Shown here: positions 59,257 to 64,000 of the stretch, piece after piece
Layout of the letters: each line of letters starts with the position of its first letter
How positions within the stretch are numbered: the stretch's first letter is position 1
Source: GCA-003244245 sp963712995
Lineage (GTDB): Bacteria > Actinomycetota > Actinomycetes > Mycobacteriales > Pseudonocardiaceae
DNA length: 64,000 bases
Direction: 5' to 3'
Assembly (NCBI GenBank): GCA_963712995.1
Contig: CAVQKH010000022.1
Coordinates: forward strand, 310,001 to 374,000
The notes under the pieces: model-generated
Seen by the model: the letters and a program-made list of their open reading frames with translations, nothing else
The model's database searches: none
Told to the model about the DNA's origin: nothing
Position numbers and translations under genes: made by a program

Positions 59257-62200
59257 CGACGGCCCCCGCGGACAGCGCGAACACCTCGCGAAGATCGCGG
59301 GTGGACAGCTCGGTCAGCCACCCCTCGCCATCGCTGACCACGAGATCGGCCAACGCCCTCTTCTCCTCGATCATCTCGTCGATCTTCTCCTCCAGGGTCC
59401 CGGTGCAGATGAACTTGCGCACCTGCACGCTGCGCCGCTGCCCGATCCGGAACGCGCGGTCGGTCGCCTGGTTCTCCACAGCCGGGTTCCACCACCGGTC
59501 CAGATGCACCACGTGATTGGCTGCGGTGAGGTTCAATCCGGTACCGCCCGCCTTCAGCGACAGCAGGAAGATCGACGGCCCGTCCCCGGACTGGAAGCGG
59601 GCCACCATCTCGTCGCGCCGCTGCTTGGGGGTGCCGCCGTGCAGGTAGGCCACGTCCTGACCGAAGCGTGCGGCCAGATGCGGCACCAGCATCTCGGCGA
59701 ACGCGGTGAACTGGGTGAAGCACAGCACCCGGTCGCCTTCAGCGAGGATCTCCTCCAGGATCTCCTCCAACCGGATCACCTTCCCGGAGCGCCTGCCGAT
59801 GGGCGAGCGATCGTGCAGCAGGTGCGCCGGGTGGTTGCAGACCTGCTTGAGTTTGGCCATCGCGGCCAGCACGTTGCCCCGCCGCTCGATCCCCTCGGTT
59901 TTCTCGATCTTCTCCAGCATGTCGTCGACGATCGACTGGTACAGCGAGGCCTGCTCGGTGGTGAGCTGGCAGTACTGCTTGATCTCGATCTTCTCGGGCA
60001 GGTCGTCGATGATCGTCGGATCGGTCTTGAGCCGGCGCAGCACGTAGGGCCGGGTGATCGCGCGCAGCCGCTGCGCGGGCTCGGTCTGCCCGTGGCGTTC
60101 GACCGGGATCGCGTAGCGGGTGCGGAACAGCTCGGTGGACCCGAGCATGCCGGGGTTGAGGAAGTCCATGATCGACCACAGTTCGGCGAGCCGGTTCTCC
60201 ACCGGGGTGCCGGTGAGCGCGACGCGGTGGGCCGCTTCGAGCCGCCGTACCGCCTTGGCTGCTCGGGACAGGCTGTTCTTCACCGCCTGCGCCTCGTCCA
60301 GCACCACCCGGTTCCACTCGTATCCGGCGAGCTCGTCGATGTCGCGGGTGGCCGTGGCGTAGGTGGTGACCATCAGGTCGACGTCCTCGAGGTGGCTGCG
60401 CAGCACATCGCCGTGCAGACGCTCGCCGCCGTGGTGGGCGTAGACCCGCAGGCCGGGAGCGAACTTCGCGGCCTCCCGCTGCCAGTTGCCGACCAGCGAC
60501 ATCGGGCAGAGCAGCAATGTGGGTCCGGTGCCGGGATCCTGGTGGCGCTCCAGACACTCCATGGCCAGCAGCTGCACGGTCTTGCCCAGGCCCATGTCGT
60601 CGGCCAGGCAACTACCCAGCCCGAGCGAGGACAGGAACGCCAGCCACGACAGCCCCCGCTGCTGGTAGGGGCGCAGCGTCGCGGTGAACCCGTCCGGGGG
60701 CTCGAGTGGTTGCAGCGACTGCGCCGCGGCTCCGCTGAGCAGCTCGCCCAGCCAGCCCTCGGCCCGCACCGAGGTGAGCTCCAGCGGGGTGTCGAGGTCG
60801 TCGGGGTGGCTGGCGGCCAGCGCGAGGATCTCGGCTGCCGTCATGTGCCCGGTGGGTTTGCGGGTCAGGAACTCCAGCCCGCGACGCAGCTGCTCCGGGT
60901 CCACCGCCACCCACTGGCCGCGCAACCGGATCAGCGGGGCCTTGGTCTCGGAGAGCGCGGCGATCTCCTCCTCGGTGAGGGTGTCGTCGCCGACCGCGAG
61001 CTCCCAGCGGAACTCGACCAGCTGATTGCGACCGAACTTGCTGGTCTTGGCAACCACACCGTCGACCGGCGTGTACGCCGACAGTGCGAGCCCGAGCTTG
61101 CGGCGCCGGTCCCACCAGGACGGCAACAGCACGCCGAACCCGGCCTCGTCGAGCAGCCCAGCGGCGGTGGACAGGAAATGGTAGGCGCCATCGGTGTCAA
61201 GATGGAGGTCGGAAGGACATGCCGTCCGCAGACCGGACACGAGCTCGGGGTAGATCCGGCTGGCCCGGCCGAGCTCGGCCAGCAGTAATTCTTGAGGGCT
61301 GTTCAGCCACCGGCGCAGGCTCCCGTCGTCGGTCCAGACCTGCTCGGCGGGAACCAGCAGGCTGGGGTCGGTCATGGATTGCAGCAGGAACTCCAGCCGC
61401 CAGCCCTGGCCGGCCGGTGTCTGCGTCTCCTCGGCCCAGGTCTCCCCGGTCCGGGCTTCCTCGGTCCCGATCTCGATCTCGCTGAGCCGGAAGGTCGCCC
61501 TGGCCGGGCCCACCGTGCCGACCCCGACCTCCTCCCAGGGGCGCAGCGACGTGAGCAGCGCGCCGAGCTCGTCCGGATCCGCCTCGAACCGGCCGTCCGG
61601 AGCGCTCAGCGCGGCCAGCCACGCTTCCGTGGCCGGCAGACGTCTCGGGCGAGGACCGCGCCGCGGCGCCACGAGATCGATCCCCGGCGGCAACGCCGCG
61701 CGCACGGCCGCGTCCAGCAGCGCCTGCAGCGCCGAGGAGACCAGCTCGTGCGCGTCGTGCTCACCCTGCTCGGCCCGGCACACCGGCGGCATCGCGGCGA
61801 TCAGTGAGTTCATCGCGACGACATCCGGCCCCTGCACCACCGGACGCCAGAACGCCACGGCACCGTTGCGGTCCCGGGCGAGCGCGGGCAGTACCCGGCC
61901 GCGCGCGACAAGTTGCTGCGCGAAGGCGGCCACATCGGCGAGATGGGCGATGGACGCGCCATACCGGACATCCGCGACGGGTTCGCCGAGGGCGCTCAGC
62001 GCCGCCGCGGCATCGAGGAAGACCACCGGAATCGACCAGGGCAGCAGAGCGGGGTCCGTTCGTGGTACCGGGCGCGGCGTGATCCGGAACAGCTCCGGCG
62101 AGTCCAGCGGCGCGGAGCGCAACGAGGGCAACAGCAGGACCGTGGCACCGGGCTTGCCCGCGTGGACCCCGGCGATCACGTCGGCGGGCGCGGCGAAGGG

Positions 62201-62314
62201 GTGTGGCCGGGCCGAGCGCAGCGCCTGGCTGGGACTCTTCACCGTGAGATCGGAATCTTCAGCCCACAAGCACAAGCCGTTCGAGGCGGACCAGAAGCCG
62301 TGCAGGACCAGCAT
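59249..62314 (-). CDS. SNF2-family DNA helicase/ATPase
   Basis: A 1021-residue Swi2/Snf2 ATPase. Motif I is DDMGLGKTVQLLA, motif II VVLDEAQAVKN, motif III ALTGTPVENR, motif V AGGTGLNLTAANHV, and motif VI QATDRAFRIGQ. The N-terminal 500 residues form the family-specific region. It translocates on double-stranded DNA and is usually linked with repair. Coupled to the SWIM gene at 58369. Confidence 0.94.
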   Translation of the reverse strand: MLVLHGFWSASNGLCLWAEDSDLTVKSPSQALRSARPHPFAAPADVIAGVHAGKPGATVLLLPSLRSAPLDSPELFRITPRPVPRTDPALLPWSIPVVFLDAAAALSALGEPVADVRYGASIAHLADVAAFAQQLVARGRVLPALARDRNGAVAFWRPVVQGPDVVAMNSLIAAMPPVCRAEQGEHDAHELVSSALQALLDAAVRAALPPGIDLVAPRRGPRPRRLPATEAWLAALSAPDGRFEADPDELGALLTSLRPWEEVGVGTVGPARATFRLSEIEIGTEEARTGETWAEETQTPAGQGWRLEFLLQSMTDPSLLVPAEQVWTDDGSLRRWLNSPQELLLAELGRASRIYPELVSGLRTACPSDLHLDTDGAYHFLSTAAGLLDEAGFGVLLPSWWDRRRKLGLALSAYTPVDGVVAKTSKFGRNQLVEFRWELAVGDDTLTEEEIAALSETKAPLIRLRGQWVAVDPEQLRRGLEFLTRKPTGHMTAAEILALAASHPDDLDTPLELTSVRAEGWLGELLSGAAAQSLQPLEPPDGFTATLRPYQQRGLSWLAFLSSLGLGSCLADDMGLGKTVQLLAMECLERHQDPGTGPTLLLCPMSLVGNWQREAAKFAPGLRVYAHHGGERLHGDVLRSHLEDVDLMVTTYATATRDIDELAGYEWNRVVLDEAQAVKNSLSRAAKAVRRLEAAHRVALTGTPVENRLAELWSIMDFLNPGMLGSTELFRTRYAIPVERHGQTEPAQRLRAITRPYVLRRLKTDPTIIDDLPEKIEIKQYCQLTTEQASLYQSIVDDMLEKIEKTEGIERRGNVLAAMAKLKQVCNHPAHLLHDRSPIGRRSGKVIRLEEILEEILAEGDRVLCFTQFTAFAEMLVPHLAARFGQDVAYLHGGTPKQRRDEMVARFQSGDGPSIFLLSLKAGGTGLNLTAANHVVHLDRWWNPAVENQATDRAFRIGQRRSVQVRKFICTGTLEEKIDEMIEEKRALADLVVSDGEGWLTELSTRDLREVFALSAGAVGE

Positions 62315-62492
62315 TGGCGTTCCCTCTTCCGTGGTGCGCGGGCGCCCAGCTAAACGAGCAAGGGAGAACGGGGTGATGGAGCCACGCCGTCGGCGGCTGG
62401 CCTGATCGACTCCTCCGCCGGGCGGGTCGATGCCGGCCGCCGCTCGACGATCACCTACGGTCTAATCCGTACCGGAACCGAAGTGGTGAATC

Positions 62493-63005
62493 ATGGGATT
62501 GGACCCAAACCAGCACCAGGGGTTGTTCGGCGAGTCGTTCGTCCGGGTTCTGGCGTCGGCGGCTGGCCTAATCGTGTCCAGAGCCGAGCTCGATGTGGAC
62601 GGCTGCGACTTCACGATCAGCCATAAGGGTGTCTCCGGGGCGACCCGCCACCCCAAGATCGACATTCAGGTCAAGTCCTGGTCCCGGCCGATCCGCAGGG
62701 ACGGGCACTGGAAGTACCGGATGCACGGCAGGCACTTCAACGAGCTGGCCGGCACGGATTTCGCGCTGCCACGCTTCCTCGTACTGGTCATCGTGCCCGA
62801 TGACTGTGCTGACTATGCGACAACTCGCCACGAGGTGGCGGAGCTGAAACACGCCGCCTACTGGCTGTCGCTGCGGGATCGCCAGCCGGTGAACGGGGCG
62901 CCGGATGCGAAGGTCCCCGTGGACGTCCCGATCGACAACCTGCTCACCGTGGACGCACTGCGTACGCTGATGGCGCCGGCTGCCTCGGCACGGGCGGGGG
63001 CGTGA
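62493..63005 (+). CDS. DUF4365-domain protein (putative nuclease fold)
   Basis: A 170-residue protein that fits the DUF4365 domain: GLFGESFVRVLASAAGL, RAELDVDGCDFTI, KIDIQVKSWSRP (a D-x-Q-x-K pattern like a PD-(D/E)XK nuclease core), and LPRFLVLVIVP. Such domains are seen alone or in defence-like contexts. It overlaps the next gene by one base, so the two probably work together. Confidence 0.75.
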   Translation: MGLDPNQHQGLFGESFVRVLASAAGLIVSRAELDVDGCDFTISHKGVSGATRHPKIDIQVKSWSRPIRRDGHWKYRMHGRHFNELAGTDFALPRFLVLVIVPDDCADYATTRHEVAELKHAAYWLSLRDRQPVNGAPDAKVPVDVPIDNLLTVDALRTLMAPAASARAGA

Positions 63006-64000
63006 TGCTGATGGGGATGACAGCCGACGCGATGGCCGGGATCGAGCCCACTGGAATCGTCGCCTACCTGCAGGCGTCCGGCTGGCGCGAGGCGGGCGGC
63101 TACGGCCGAGCGGTGATCTGGACGCGGCCCGTGGACGGCGCCGAGTTCGAGGTACTCGTGCCGGTCAGCGGAGAGCTGCGCGACTACCCGATCCGGCTGG
63201 CAGAACTGGTCGGCACACTCTCGACGGTCGAGCAGCGGCCGGTGTTGGAGATCCTGCAAGATCTGCGCTCGGCATGGCTCGATGTGCAGTACATCCGGAT
63301 GATGCCCGACGGGCCGAGCGGCTCGACGCCGCTGCACGAGGGTTACCTCGCGATCAAAGGGGTGCACGACCTGTTCCTGGCGGCCGCTACATCCGCGGTG
63401 TCAACGGAGCGGCCGGCGGTACTGCCCAGTAAGAAGCCTCCGCAGGCGCATGGCTTCGTGGACCAGGTACGACTGGGGCAGACCGGCAGGGGCAGCTACG
63501 TGCTGCGGGTGGAGACTCCGCTGCCCTCCCCCGGCATCACGCCACCGGTGTCCTCTCGCGAAGTGCTGCTGTATCTCTACCAAGCGACCAGTTCGGCGCA
63601 TACCGCCGCTCGCGACGCGAGGGATAGCGACCTCACAGCGTTCGCTGGCCGAGTCGGGGATGGAGTCTCCGCCAACCTGTGCCAGGCGCTGGTGGACATC
63701 GGTGGTCAACGACAAAATGCTTTCGAAATTCGATTCGCGTGGGCGTCGGCAGCACCCGTGGATCTGGTTACCCCGATGATGCGATTCGACCGATCTTTGA
63801 TCAAGACGCTACGAGCGGGTGTTCGCTACCTCAGGAAATTGCCAGTCACCGAGAACGCGACCGTCGTGGGAAGGGTGGTGGAGCTGCACCGAACTCCGAC
63901 AGATCGACTGGGCAAGGTGCAGGTCGAGGGGACAGTGGAAGCGGCTGGCCAGCAATACGAAGATCGAGTGACCATGTGGCTTACACTCCGGGATTATGAC
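63005..64000 (+). CDS. Hypothetical protein, partial (runs off the window)
   Basis: The frame from ATG 63005 stays open for 332 codons to the last base, so the 3' end is missing. It has IVAYLQASGWREAGGYGRAV near the start and EVLVPVSGELRDYPIRLAE, then FVDQVRLGQTGRGSYVLRVE; there are no clear motifs. It starts in the stop codon of the DUF4365 gene (coupled). I do not recognise the family. Its pairing with a nuclease-fold protein would fit a two-gene defence or repair unit, but that is speculation. Confidence 0.65.
   Translation, partial: MLMGMTADAMAGIEPTGIVAYLQASGWREAGGYGRAVIWTRPVDGAEFEVLVPVSGELRDYPIRLAELVGTLSTVEQRPVLEILQDLRSAWLDVQYIRMMPDGPSGSTPLHEGYLAIKGVHDLFLAAATSAVSTERPAVLPSKKPPQAHGFVDQVRLGQTGRGSYVLRVETPLPSPGITPPVSSREVLLYLYQATSSAHTAARDARDSDLTAFAGRVGDGVSANLCQALVDIGGQRQNAFEIRFAWASAAPVDLVTPMMRFDRSLIKTLRAGVRYLRKLPVTENATVVGRVVELHRTPTDRLGKVQVEGTVEAAGQQYEDRVTMWLTLRDYD

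Noticed and set aside
59132..61288. Long plus-strand open frame (718 codons) opposite the SNF2 gene
   Set aside because: Antisense shadow; the minus frame carries all helicase motifs.
1..64000. CRISPR arrays, tRNA or rRNA genes, integrase or transposase genes
   Set aside because: None found on reading both strands; short tandem repeats inside genes are not spaced like CRISPR repeats.

Overview
The window is high-GC DNA with GC-rich third codon positions, many GTG starts and chains of ATGA-overlapping genes. It carries tRNA-dependent RiPP dehydratases, XRE-TPR regulators and SWIM/SNF2 genes. This points to a filamentous actinomycete, possibly Pseudonocardiales; the family is inferred from gene content, not proven. 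I saw no tRNA, rRNA, CRISPR array, phage or transposase gene.

Layout. 0-2.3 kb is a decayed flank: an ABC binding-protein remnant with an internal deletion, a 23-bp inverted repeat, a DUF4143-type ATPase and an antitoxin-like ORF with a nonsense codon. 2.5-8.6 kb is a minus-strand operon of small-molecule enzymes: two Gfo/Idh/MocA oxidoreductases, a sugar isomerase-like TIM barrel, an M20 deacylase, an LDH2 dehydrogenase, a hypothetical and possibly a small secreted protein. 8.9-15.4 kb is a plus operon: two DegT/StrS aminotransferases, a UbiA/MenA-like membrane protein, an FAD amine oxidase and a halogenase-like FAD enzyme. 16-22 kb is an acyl-activation operon: two AMP ligases, a shortened flavin reductase, an AhpD-like protein and a double CoA-transferase. 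22-31 kb holds an amidohydrolase, two methyltransferases, a nucleotide-sugar dehydrogenase, a tandem haem-oxygenase-like protein and an FAD monooxygenase. 31-44 kb is a complete six-enzyme thiopeptide core set (the equivalents of thiomuracin TbtB to TbtG) with three precursor genes. 44-49.3 kb holds three XRE-TPR regulator paralogues, one frameshifted. 49.4-53.5 kb has small hypotheticals, an ABC exporter and a frameshifted LuxR-type regulator. 53.7-64 kb looks like a chromosomal flank (Uma2, glycerate kinase, FAH hydrolase, CDF transporter, SOD-like lipoprotein, SWIM and SNF2 proteins, DUF4365).

How it may work together. The precursors have a thiopeptide-type leader ending in GHGSTDFGQ or GHASTELGQ followed by Ser-Cys. 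The cores are 31-36 residues, about twice the usual thiopeptide length, and each has exactly seven Cys, many Asp/Glu and no Lys/Arg. The F protein (leader-binding domain) and YcaO protein would form azolines, the SagB-like enzyme would oxidise them, the split LanB pair would dehydrate Ser/Thr, and a second SpaB_C-type protein sits where the pyridine synthase belongs.

An approximately 90-bp promoter module occurs eleven times: a GTAC palindrome, then GTCRAAAWCGGTAC, GGTGATG and a GATAAT-like -10. It precedes the left operon, the acyl-activation operon, the tailoring genes, each precursor and the F gene. This links both halves of the window into one regulon and suggests that the small-molecule genes (about 2.8-31 kb) build a moiety for the same pathway as the peptide. 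The product is unknown.
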